Source of the DNA: an uncultured Lachnospiraceae bacterium
GTDB lineage: Bacteria; Bacillota; Clostridia; Lachnospirales; Lachnospiraceae
Length of the DNA: 64,000 nt
NCBI GenBank assembly: GCA_947574135.1
Contig: CANPIM010000005.1
Coordinates: 21,201-85,200 of the forward strand
Direction of reading: 5' to 3'
Positions within the stretch are counted from its first letter, which is position 1. Every line of letters starts with the position of its first letter. This document shows, in pieces, positions 55,855 to 64,000 of the stretch. A program made the position numbers and the translations under genes. The notes under the pieces are model-generated. The model did not search any database and was not told where the DNA came from. It saw nothing but the letters and a program-made list of their open reading frames with translations.

Positions 55855-56763
55855 TCATTTCTTCCTTCCGAGAATCCGATCCATGGCTTCTGCAATAGGC
55901 ACTTTCTTGCCCACAGCCCGGATGGCCTCCACCGCCCCCGGCGTCAGACTCTTGATGCTCAGAAGCTTGGCATTGTCCCGCACCTGCTCCCAAGTCTCGC
56001 AGCCCAGCACCAGAGAGGAAACACCGGGTAAATCCCGAATATATGCCACGGACATTTCCTGGAGCGTCATGTCCTCGGATTTGGCGATATCCCGCAGCTC
56101 CTCCACATAGGGCGTTAGGAACTCATACTTCTCCGGCACATGGTCCATGCACAGAAGTCCCTGGAAGAATACGCTTCGGATAAACACCACGGCTCCCCGT
56201 TTTTGAAGCTCCTCCAGAAGTCCTCTCTCTATCACTCTGGAATCCAGAATGCTCATGGGGATCTGGATTCCCTGCATCCAGTCCTTTTTCAGAAAGGCTT
56301 CCACCTCATCCGCCTCATAGACGGAGGCTCCCAGCATCCGGGTCCTTCCCTGCTCCCGCATACGCTCCAGGGGCTCCCGAAGCTGTTCTCCATAGGTACA
56401 CATCTCTTTGGCATCGTGGAAAAAGTACATATCCACCTTTCCCAAATGCTCCCAGGTCTGACTCTGCTGATCCGCCAGCTCCCTCACAGGATCCTCTCCC
56501 ACCACCTTAAACTTGCTGGTCACAAAGAACCGTTTCCGGCTCTGCCTTAAATACTCTCCTATAACCTTTTCCGAGGTTCCGTAGGCCACGGCCGTGTCCA
56601 GGGAATTCACCCCGGAGTCTGCAGCTGTGTCTAAAATCTGAAAGGCCTCCTCCGTGGAGGGCTGCCCCGTCTTGTTGGCCATGCCGTACTGCATGCCCAG
56701 CTGCACGGTTCCCAGTGTAAACTTGGACAGCTGCTCCTTTGCCGTTATCTCCGAATATAACAT
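55855..56763 (-). CDS. Aldo/keto reductase
   Basis: FTLGTVQLGMQYGMANKTGQPSTEEAFQILDTAADSGVNSLDTAVAYGTSEKVIGEYL...VDMYFFHDAKEM. Confidence 0.92.
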   Translation of the reverse strand: MLYSEITAKEQLSKFTLGTVQLGMQYGMANKTGQPSTEEAFQILDTAADSGVNSLDTAVAYGTSEKVIGEYLRQSRKRFFVTSKFKVVGEDPVRELADQQSQTWEHLGKVDMYFFHDAKEMCTYGEQLREPLERMREQGRTRMLGASVYEADEVEAFLKKDWMQGIQIPMSILDSRVIERGLLEELQKRGAVVFIRSVFFQGLLCMDHVPEKYEFLTPYVEELRDIAKSEDMTLQEMSVAYIRDLPGVSSLVLGCETWEQVRDNAKLLSIKSLTPGAVEAIRAVGKKVPIAEAMDRILGRKK

Positions 56764-56793
56764 ATCTTTTTCGTGTACCCCCTCTGTCTGCTT

Positions 56794-57576
56794 TTATTTC
56801 ACAAGCCCCATTTCCTTGACACCGGTGACAATCTGAGTGAAAAAATCGCTGAGCGCGCACACATCTGCGCCCAGGTTAATAAAGCGGAAGCCCATGTCAT
56901 AGAGCTCCTTTACATTTCCCAGACCGCCCACGGTTCCTGCAAACTTATTGTGAGCCTTTGCAGCCTCCGCCACCTTCCTGCGTGCCTCCAGGGTTTTCTC
57001 ATTCCAGATATCCACAGGATTTCCAATCGACTGAGAGAAGTCTGCAGGTCCGAAGAACAGCATGTCGATTCCCTCCAGAGCCGCGATCTGATCCAGATCC
57101 TCCAAAGCCTCCACATCCTCTATCTGAATAATGGTAAGCTTTTCTTCATTGGAATAGCGGATGTAGTCTGCCGTATCCAGCAGGCAATACTTCCCGTCCG
57201 CATTTCCCCCGTCAATAGGACGGCGGCCAATGGGATGGAATTTGGTGTAGTAAACCACCTGTTTGGCATCCTCATAATTCATCACATGGGGCACCATAAC
57301 GCCGGAGGCATCCATCTCCAGAGGACGTATCACATTGGAGTAGGCTCCTCTGGCCGTGCGCACAATGGTCTCGGCCCCATAGGCCTTGGCTCCCAGGATC
57401 ACCCGGTTTATCTGTCCCAAATCCGCCGGCACATGCTCCATGTCCACCCAAATACAGTCCACGCCGCACAGAGCCGCCAACTCTGCCGGAATGTTATCCG
57501 TAATATTCAGCTTCACGCAGGTGACCAGCTGGTCATTTTTCAGTTTCTCTACCACCTTATTCTTTTTGTATTCCAT
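56794..57576 (-). CDS. HpcH/HpaI family aldolase
   Basis: ELAALCGVDCIWVDMEHVPADLGQINRVILGAKAYGAETIVRTARGAYSNVIRPLEMDASGVMVPHVMNYEDAKQVV...IIQIEDVEALEDLDQIAALEGIDMLFFGPADFSQSIG. Confidence 0.92.
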   Translation of the reverse strand: MEYKKNKVVEKLKNDQLVTCVKLNITDNIPAELAALCGVDCIWVDMEHVPADLGQINRVILGAKAYGAETIVRTARGAYSNVIRPLEMDASGVMVPHVMNYEDAKQVVYYTKFHPIGRRPIDGGNADGKYCLLDTADYIRYSNEEKLTIIQIEDVEALEDLDQIAALEGIDMLFFGPADFSQSIGNPVDIWNEKTLEARRKVAEAAKAHNKFAGTVGGLGNVKELYDMGFRFINLGADVCALSDFFTQIVTGVKEMGLVK

Positions 57577-57834
57577 GACGATTTCCCCTCTACCCTTCCG
57601 GAGCTTCTCTCCTTAATTTTCTATATTTTCTGGATATTTCCTTGATAACGGTTTCTTTATTTTATCTTTATTTTTATATTCTACTACATCCAGAATAGTC
57701 TGTCAATTTATTTTCGTCATTTTATATAATTTCTTTTTTTAATACTTAATTTTCTCCGTCAATTTTACTAATTGACAAATGTTTTTGCGTTGCTTAAGAT
57801 TAAAATTAATAATGTTTACGAGGGAGGTTTTTTA

Positions 57835-58707
57835 ATGGAAGATATTGAATATCTTTTTATGCTGGAATTCCAGGTAGCCGGCATTACCGGGAAGTTTATC
57901 ACCTTCTCCGCCGAATATCAGGCGCCGGACGCCTCCTCCTATTATCATCACCACCATCACCACTTTGAGCTCCACTATGTACAGGAGGGCACCTGTGTCC
58001 TGACCTCTGGCGGGGAAAACCTCCGGGTAGAAACCGGACAGTTCTGCATCTTTGCCCCCAACCGCTATCACTCTATCCGGGAAACCTCTCCCAACCTGAA
58101 AAAAATGTGCCTTGGCTTTGAGCTGCCGGCCTTTTCTGCGGATATGGACAAAAGAGCTGCCGCCATTTTGCTTCCCTTTTCCTCCTTTTCCTATTACACA
58201 GGCTCCGCAGACAATATAAAAAACACTCTCCAGAAAATATCGGATACAGCTACCGGCTCCCAGTCGGATTTCTTTATCCAGGAGGAGCTGCGCTCTCTTT
58301 TATCCCTTCTGGTACTGGAGCTGGCCTGGTTTATCGGGCCAACCTCTCAGGAAATGCCGGATAACAAGATTACTCTGGATTTGAAAAGAAACTTTATTAT
58401 CGACACCTTCTTTAATCAGAACTTTCATCTCCATGACGGTGACCAAATCCTGGCCGATCAGCTGTATCTCAGCAGCCGCCAGCTAAACCGCATCCTAAAG
58501 TCCATCTATGGAAAGAGCTATCAGGAAAAAATACTGGAGATTCGTCTGGAGGTTTCCCTGGACCTTTTGAAGCATACCTCCAAGTCTATCACCGAGATTT
58601 CTGAGTTGATCGGCTACAACAGTCCGGCAAGCTTCTGTTACTTTATTAAAAAGGCCACCGGCTTAACTCCCGGTAAAATCCGAAAGTCTGCTTCCTCCCA
58701 CACCTGA
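57835..58707 (+). CDS. AraC family transcriptional regulator (start at MEDIEYLF)
   Basis: YYHHHHHHFELHYVQEGTCVLTSGGENLRVETGQFCIFAPNRYHSI cupin; C-terminal AraC HTH LADQLYLSSRQLNRILKSIYGKSYQEKILEIRLEVSLDLLKHTSKSITEISELIGYNSPASFCYFIKKATGLTPGKIR. Confidence 0.95.
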   Translation: MEDIEYLFMLEFQVAGITGKFITFSAEYQAPDASSYYHHHHHHFELHYVQEGTCVLTSGGENLRVETGQFCIFAPNRYHSIRETSPNLKKMCLGFELPAFSADMDKRAAAILLPFSSFSYYTGSADNIKNTLQKISDTATGSQSDFFIQEELRSLLSLLVLELAWFIGPTSQEMPDNKITLDLKRNFIIDTFFNQNFHLHDGDQILADQLYLSSRQLNRILKSIYGKSYQEKILEIRLEVSLDLLKHTSKSITEISELIGYNSPASFCYFIKKATGLTPGKIRKSASSHT

Positions 58708-58922
58708 CCCAATTCTCTACGACTCCCTTGACTTTCTTTCTGTATTGCTGTCATTATAGCAAAGGCTGTCGCCCACAGCAATAGCTCCAGGAGCCACCTT
58801 CCCACTCATTATGTCCGAAAATCGATATTTTGTTTTTCCCCGTAAGGGAGCGGAGACGGCGCGGTTTGCTCACCGCAGCCACTCTCCTGCCCCATGATTC
58901 GTGTGTTTATTCTTTGTGCAAT

Positions 58923-59846
58923 TCAGCAAAAACGCTTTTTGTTCTCCTCGATTAATTCAGCAGCTTTTCTAATTTTGGGCAGATCCTCCTGGGTAAAGGG
59001 AGGCAATGGCAGACGCGCCTGCCCGATATCCATTCCCTGTATCCGCAGGATCTCCTTCTCCACCGAGTACAGATTTCCCTGACAGGATGTCATAGTTTCT
59101 ATAATATTGTTAATGGCGTACTGGATCTCCCTTGCCCTCTCATTCTCTCCCTTTATCAGCGCCTCGTCCGCCTTTAAAAACAGCTCCGGCATGACCCCAT
59201 AGGTGCCGCCAATCCCTGCATCCGCTCCAATGATACGGCCGGACACAAACTGCTCGTCGGGTCCGTTAAACACTACGAAGTCCTCACCCCCTGCCGCCTT
59301 GAACCGCTGAATATCATAGGTGGGCATGGAGGAATTCTTTACACCAACCACCTTGTCATAGCTCTTCATTTTCAGAAACAGATTCATGGAAAGCGCATAG
59401 TGGGTGGTACCCGGAATATTATAGATAATAAAGGGAAGCTCCGTGGCATCTATCATAGCCTTCCAATACTGCTCAATGGCGTATTCCGGCAAAGTAAAGT
59501 AGAAGGGGGGTACGGCCGCCAGCGCGTCCGCTCCACAGCCCGCCGCATGCTTGGCCAGCTCCACGCTCTCCCGGGTGGACATGGCGGCCACGTGAGCGAT
59601 TACCGGAATCTTTCCCTTGGCCACGGCCATTACATTCTCCAGGGTCAGCATCCGCTCCTCCTTGGTCATGTAGATACACTCTCCGGAGCTTCCGCACACA
59701 TACAATCCGTTTACACCCTTATCCATCAGGAACTGGGTAAAGGCCCGCACCCGCTCCGGACTTATATCTCCCTTGTCATCGTAGCAGGCATAAAAGGCGG
59801 GAAAAATCCCCTTAAATTTTTCTGTCACGCTGCTCCTTGTTCCCAT
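58923..59846 (-). CDS. DapA/NanA family lyase, N-acetylneuraminate lyase-like (start at MGTRSSVTEKF)
   Basis: GIFPAFYACYDDKGDISPERVRAFTQFLMDKGVNGLYVCGSSGECIYMTKEER...PFIIYNIPGTT...GVKNSS...GADAGIGGTYGVMPE. Confidence 0.87.
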   Translation of the reverse strand: MGTRSSVTEKFKGIFPAFYACYDDKGDISPERVRAFTQFLMDKGVNGLYVCGSSGECIYMTKEERMLTLENVMAVAKGKIPVIAHVAAMSTRESVELAKHAAGCGADALAAVPPFYFTLPEYAIEQYWKAMIDATELPFIIYNIPGTTHYALSMNLFLKMKSYDKVVGVKNSSMPTYDIQRFKAAGGEDFVVFNGPDEQFVSGRIIGADAGIGGTYGVMPELFLKADEALIKGENERAREIQYAINNIIETMTSCQGNLYSVEKEILRIQGMDIGQARLPLPPFTQEDLPKIRKAAELIEENKKRFC

Positions 59847-59911
59847 ACGCAACCCCTCTTTCTTTTTACTTGAATTTTCATATGTGTGATTTTTTGCTGC
59901 TGCCACAGGTC

Positions 59912-60889
59912 CTAATACTGGAATTCGTAATCAGGCTCCACCGTAGCTGCAATCTCATGGCTCATGGTAATGTGCGTGGGCTTATCCCGCAGCTGCAGAA
60001 TAGAGGCCGGTACATCCTGTGAGGGCTTTCCGAATATACACAGGCGGGAGGTCAGCCTCTGCCAGGCCACCCGACTGCCGGCCGTAGTGATATCGTGGCT
60101 GTCCAGCACATCCTTGGCCTGCATGGCATCCCGGGGTCCCATCATAGCTCCCATGGGCGGCACATTGGCAATGTCGCCGGAGCATCCAAAGGAGCCGTGG
60201 AGGGAGTTCTGGGCAATGGTCAGGGGGTGGAGACGGGCCACCTTGGCTCCCTGCTGACAGTATTCCTCCATAGTCGGCTTAAACCAGTCCTCCACCGGGT
60301 CGATAAATGCCAGATGCCCGGGCCAGCCCGGTCCGCTGTACACAATATCCGCCTCTCCGTCCTGCTCCAGCATCTTGGAAAAGTCCGGCGTGGTCTTATT
60401 GCTGTGATAAATAAAGTTTTCCTCCTTAAAGCCCAGGTCCGCAATGTTTGAAAGCATAAACCGGCAGAAGGCATTTCCAAAGCCAGCCTTATAGCTTAAG
60501 GGCGCCACATTTCCATCCTGGTCCGCCCACTCGTCCATCATGTAAAACTTAACATTCCGGCAGCTGACGTTTAAAGCCTTCAAAATATAAGCCGCCTTCC
60601 GGTACAGGGGACAGGGATTGGGCATAATCATGACCACCTGCTTATCCTCCCGGTCAGAATCCACAATCCGCTTTACCATATCCATAAGCATCCGCATTTC
60701 GCCTTCCTCATCCGAGAGCACCTCCACCCGGATATGGGGATTATTGGGATGCCGGCCATTCAGGGCCAGGATATCCTCCTTGGTGATGGCCCGGCAGCGT
60801 TTGATCTCCTCTGTGTTTTTAAAAGGATAAAAATCCGCCGCCTGAAAGGTAAAATGGTCTGTCTCCTGATAGCTTGTATTCCAACCCAT
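59912..60889 (-). CDS. NagB/glucosamine-6-phosphate isomerase-like protein (divergent, 325 aa)
   Basis: VKFYMMDEWADQDG...DIVYSGPGWPGHLAFIDPVEDW resembles NagB DEY and DGHIAFNEP motifs. Confidence 0.7.
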   Translation of the reverse strand: MGWNTSYQETDHFTFQAADFYPFKNTEEIKRCRAITKEDILALNGRHPNNPHIRVEVLSDEEGEMRMLMDMVKRIVDSDREDKQVVMIMPNPCPLYRKAAYILKALNVSCRNVKFYMMDEWADQDGNVAPLSYKAGFGNAFCRFMLSNIADLGFKEENFIYHSNKTTPDFSKMLEQDGEADIVYSGPGWPGHLAFIDPVEDWFKPTMEEYCQQGAKVARLHPLTIAQNSLHGSFGCSGDIANVPPMGAMMGPRDAMQAKDVLDSHDITTAGSRVAWQRLTSRLCIFGKPSQDVPASILQLRDKPTHITMSHEIAATVEPDYEFQY

Positions 60890-61244
60890 GGTTATGTACT
60901 CCTCCTCCTATTTCCTCTGACTCGCGGGCAGTCTACTTATCTTTGATGTAAATTTCTTTTTGGAAAGTATAATTTCTAATTCACAAGTTTTAAAAATCTC
61001 CTGTGTTGATGTCCGATTTTCAAAAATGCACAAGGTTATACTCCGTGTTTTATCTTTATATTAGTTAATTATTTGATTTTTGTCAATCATTTTTTAGGTT
61101 TTTTATATAGTTCGCACATTATCTTTTCACCTTAAGCCTACATTATTTAAATCATGTCTCATTATGTATATTTTTGAATCCCATAAGAACAGATGTTTTT
61201 TATTCTATTTCTTTCGTTTTGGAAATTTCTTATTTCTTGTTAGC

Positions 61245-61295
61245 AAAAAAGGAGATTCGAGAGGAATCATCCTCTCAAAATCTCCTTTGATTTCT
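61245..61295. terminator. Hairpin, likely terminator
   Basis: AAAAAAGGAGATTCGAGAGGAATCATCCTCTCAAAATCTCCTTTGATTT. Confidence 0.6.
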
Positions 61296-61432
61296 ATCCA
61301 CAGCACTGCTCCCATTTTCAAATATAAAAAAGACCGGAACCCTGCAAAATCAAGGTTCCTGGCCCTGTACGCGCTGTCCCGATCAGCTACACAATAAACG
61401 CTTACCGAACAGCAAATGCCCCTGCCAAGGAG

Positions 61433-61506
61433 TCGATGCGACAGGATTTGAACCTGCGACCTCTGCGTCCCGAACGCAGCGCTCTACCAAGCTGAGCCAC
61501 GCATCG
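61433..61506 (-). tRNA. tRNA-Pro (anticodon CGG), 3' CCA not encoded
   Basis: Minus-strand CGATGCG TG GCTCAGCTTGGTAGAGC GCTGCGTTCGGGACGCAG AGGTC GCAGGTTCAAATCCTGT CGCATCG A: full cloverleaf. Confidence 0.96.
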
Positions 61507-61705
61507 CGAAGCCAATATGGACTATCAGCATGGATTATCATATCACAGTTCCCCCTGTTTGTCCAGCATTTTTTTCACTTCTTCCCGCTTCCTGCCGGGC
61601 CTTCTGCTGCTTTTTGCCGCCCTTGCCTCCTGTTGTTTTCTCCTGTCCCCTCCCCCTCCTTTCAAAAAAGGCAGCCCCGCGCCGGGAGGCTGCCTCTCCT
61701 CTTTC

Positions 61706-62776
61706 TCATCCGTAAATATACCGATACTTCTCCACGGCCTCACTCATGGCCATCACATTTCTGGGGGAGCACCAGCCCGGCACGCTGTTGGAATCGCAGA
61801 TCACATAGCCTCCTCCCGGGCCAAAGGTCTCGATTCGGGTGCGGACATCCTCATAGACCTCCTCCACAGTGGCATCCTTGAGAATGTGATTAATATCCAC
61901 ATTTCCAATCATGCCCACCCGTCCCTTGTAGTTTTTCAAAAGCCAGTCCAGATCCATGGAGCCACGCTCCACAGGATGAATGGCGTCCACTCCCATCTCC
62001 AGGAGGTCCTCCAGCACCAGGGAATAATTTCCGTCGCTGTGATAGATAAAGGGCACCTGGATAGGCTCCATGGCCTTTTTCATCCGCTCCTTAAAGTGCT
62101 CCCGGAACATGCCCGGGGAAATGAGCATGGATTTGGTGTAGGCAATGTCGTCGGCGGTCCAGAAATAATCAAAGCCCAGCTCCATGAGATTTTTATTAAA
62201 CCGGCGGCTCCAGCTTGTATACATCTCCAGGGTCCGAATAAAGGTGTCGTCCTCCTCCGCCAGCATTATGGACAGGTTCTCCATTCCAATGCTTAAAAGG
62301 GTGGGGGAGGCTCCCAGACGAATCTTTACGCCCACGGCAAATTCATGCTCCTTACACAGCTCCAGCATACTCTCGATTTTTTTAAGCCGAACCGGATCGT
62401 CCGGGTCCGGCATAACCGCCTGGCATTTCTTCAGCATTTCGGCGCTGTCAATGAGGCCGCTCCCCACCGTGGCATCCCCGTCCCGCACGTCCCAGGTGAC
62501 AAACATGGGGGGATGGACCTGGATGGCTATGGCATCCACATTCAGCTTCTCTGCACATTCCGGCACACAGCTGAATACGGGCTCCACATCCGGCTTCTCT
62601 CTGTCATCCGGATGCCCCAGCCACCCGGCATTATTTCTGCCATTGTACACAGGCAGGGTAATCTCATGGCCGATAATAGCCTCCTGCACATTCTGGTAAA
62701 TCACTGCCAAAACAAAGGGCACCTTGTCGGGCACTCCCCCCTTTATGGCTGTAAGAAATCGCTCTGCTTTTGTCAT
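61706..62776 (-). CDS. Uroporphyrinogen decarboxylase (URO-D) family protein
   Basis: MTKAERFLTAIKGGVPDKVPFVLAVIYQNVQEAIIG...PFIYHSDGNYSLVLEDLLEMGVDAIHPVERGSMDLDWLLKNYKGRVGMIGNVDINHIL. Confidence 0.87.
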   Translation of the reverse strand: MTKAERFLTAIKGGVPDKVPFVLAVIYQNVQEAIIGHEITLPVYNGRNNAGWLGHPDDREKPDVEPVFSCVPECAEKLNVDAIAIQVHPPMFVTWDVRDGDATVGSGLIDSAEMLKKCQAVMPDPDDPVRLKKIESMLELCKEHEFAVGVKIRLGASPTLLSIGMENLSIMLAEEDDTFIRTLEMYTSWSRRFNKNLMELGFDYFWTADDIAYTKSMLISPGMFREHFKERMKKAMEPIQVPFIYHSDGNYSLVLEDLLEMGVDAIHPVERGSMDLDWLLKNYKGRVGMIGNVDINHILKDATVEEVYEDVRTRIETFGPGGGYVICDSNSVPGWCSPRNVMAMSEAVEKYRYIYG

Positions 62777-62791
62777 CCTTCTTCTCCTCCC

Positions 62792-63852
62792 CTAATAAAT
62801 GTTCCGATATTTTTCCACAGCTCTGCTCAGGGCCAGCACATTTTTGGGAGAGCACCAGCCCGGCACACTGTTGGAGTCACAGATCACATAGCCGCCCCCG
62901 GGACCGTAGGTCTCTATGCGGGTTCTCACATCCTCATAAACCTCCTCCTCTGTGGCATCATGGAGAATGTGATTGATATCCACATTTCCCACCATGGCCA
63001 GCCTTCCCTTGTAATGAGCCAGGAGCCATTCCTGATCCATGGACCCCCGCTCTATGGGATGAATGGCATCCACCCCGATGTCAAGCAAATCCTCCAAAAC
63101 CAGAGAATAATCCCCGTCGCTGTGATAGATAAAGGGCCTGGTAATGGGCTCCTTGGCCTTCCCCATGGCCTCCTTAAAGTACTCCCGAAACATCCCCGGA
63201 GAAATCAGCAGGGAATTGGTGTAGGCAATGTCATCGGCTGCCCAGAAATAGTCAAAGCCCGCCTCCATTAGATTTTTGTTAAACCGGCGGCTCCAGTCTG
63301 TATACATCTCAATGGTTCTCTCCAGGGTGTCATCCTCCTCCGCCAGCATCATGGCCAGGTTGTCCATGCCAATGCTCAAAAGCGTGGGGGAGGCTCCCAG
63401 GCGAATCTTGGCTCCCACGGCAAATTCATGCTCCCTGCACAGTTCAATCATATCTTTGAGTGCATCAATCACCCCCCATCGTCGGGATCCGGCATGGCCC
63501 TCCTGCACCTTTCAAATACCTCCCTGCTGTCAATGATTCCTCCGGCCACGCAGGCATCCGTTCCCCGCACCCCCCGCTTTACAAACATGGGAGGCACAGC
63601 CTGGATCACCATGGCATCCAGGTTCAGCCTCTCCGCTGTCTCCGGGACACAGCAGAAGCAGGGCTCCACCCTGGGACCCTCCTCCGGACGCCCCAGCCAG
63701 CCTGCATTATTCATGCCATTGTACACAGGCAGGGGAATCCTGTGACCCAGAATCTCCTCCTGCACATTTTGATAGATGGAATGCAGCACAAAGGGAACCT
63801 TATCCGGAATTCCTCCCTTTAATGCCGTAAGAAACCGCTCTGCTTTTGTCAT
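62792..63852 (-). pseudogene. Second URO-D family gene, frameshifted at a G6 run (ORFs 63469..63852 and 62792..63508)
   Basis: Paralogue of 61706..62776; frame 1 ends PDPDDGG*, frame 2 continues GVIDALKDMIELCREHEFAVGAKIRLGASPTLL; adding one G restores a single ORF. Confidence 0.87.
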
Positions 63853-64000
63853 GATAAACCCGCTAACACCGGACTATATTGAATCTTTTTATTTCTGTCT
63901 TTTAGGCTGCATCCCTCCGCTCACAATTCCCTCATTTTTAAGTTGCCCGAAAGCGGCTCGGTCGATTCGCGCTATCACCGAATCGTCATCGTTTTCGTCA

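Noticed and set aside
58840-58895. GC-rich hairpin (GCGGT/ACCGC) between AraC and the lyase gene
   Set aside because: Only a 5-bp stem; not distinguishable from chance.
63950-63985. CGATTCG/CGAATCG inverted repeat near the window end
   Set aside because: Short arms and missing context at the window edge; insufficient evidence.

Overview
64 kb chromosomal window, probably from a gut Lachnospiraceae/Clostridia bacterium (inferred from gene content only). Most genes are on the minus strand and the region is densely packed with operons. Left part (1-24 kb, accessory-looking): ABC ATPase fragment, TetR, a YidC-like protein with a membrane-tethered MerR, a Dam-type methylase with a PD-(D/E)XK nuclease (type II R-M candidate), and a ~16 kb minus-strand surface-fibre locus. 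The fibre locus combines a sortase-type pilus (LPETG giant tip, LPSTG backbone, class C sortase, LepB) with a SipW/TasA-like module and a BTAD regulator carrying a degenerate GGDEF-like domain. It is followed by an HD-phosphohydrolase/YwgA-like pair. Middle (24-38 kb): MATE, cytidylate kinase-like, CvpA, LysM, split transketolase, recR, ybaB, dnaX, pfkA and a predicted ABC-class ATPase. Right part (38-64 kb): a sugar or sugar-acid locus (FadR-type regulator, second split transketolase, PGDH_C-like dehydrogenase, truncated 2-hydroxyacid dehydrogenase remnant, Gfo/Idh, two atypical SDRs), then ROK/NanE/DapA-family genes, an Opp-type ABC transporter, an aldolase, AraC, a NanA-like lyase, a NagB-like protein, tRNA-Pro(CGG) and two UroD-family genes, one frameshifted at a G6 run. 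The best candidate for an undescribed system is the hybrid sortase-pilus plus SipW/TasA-like fibre locus (4.9-21.6 kb), with a 20-unit HxH...C(Y/F)...C repeat tip protein. No CRISPR array, rRNA or transposase was seen. All homology calls are by eye; no searches were run.
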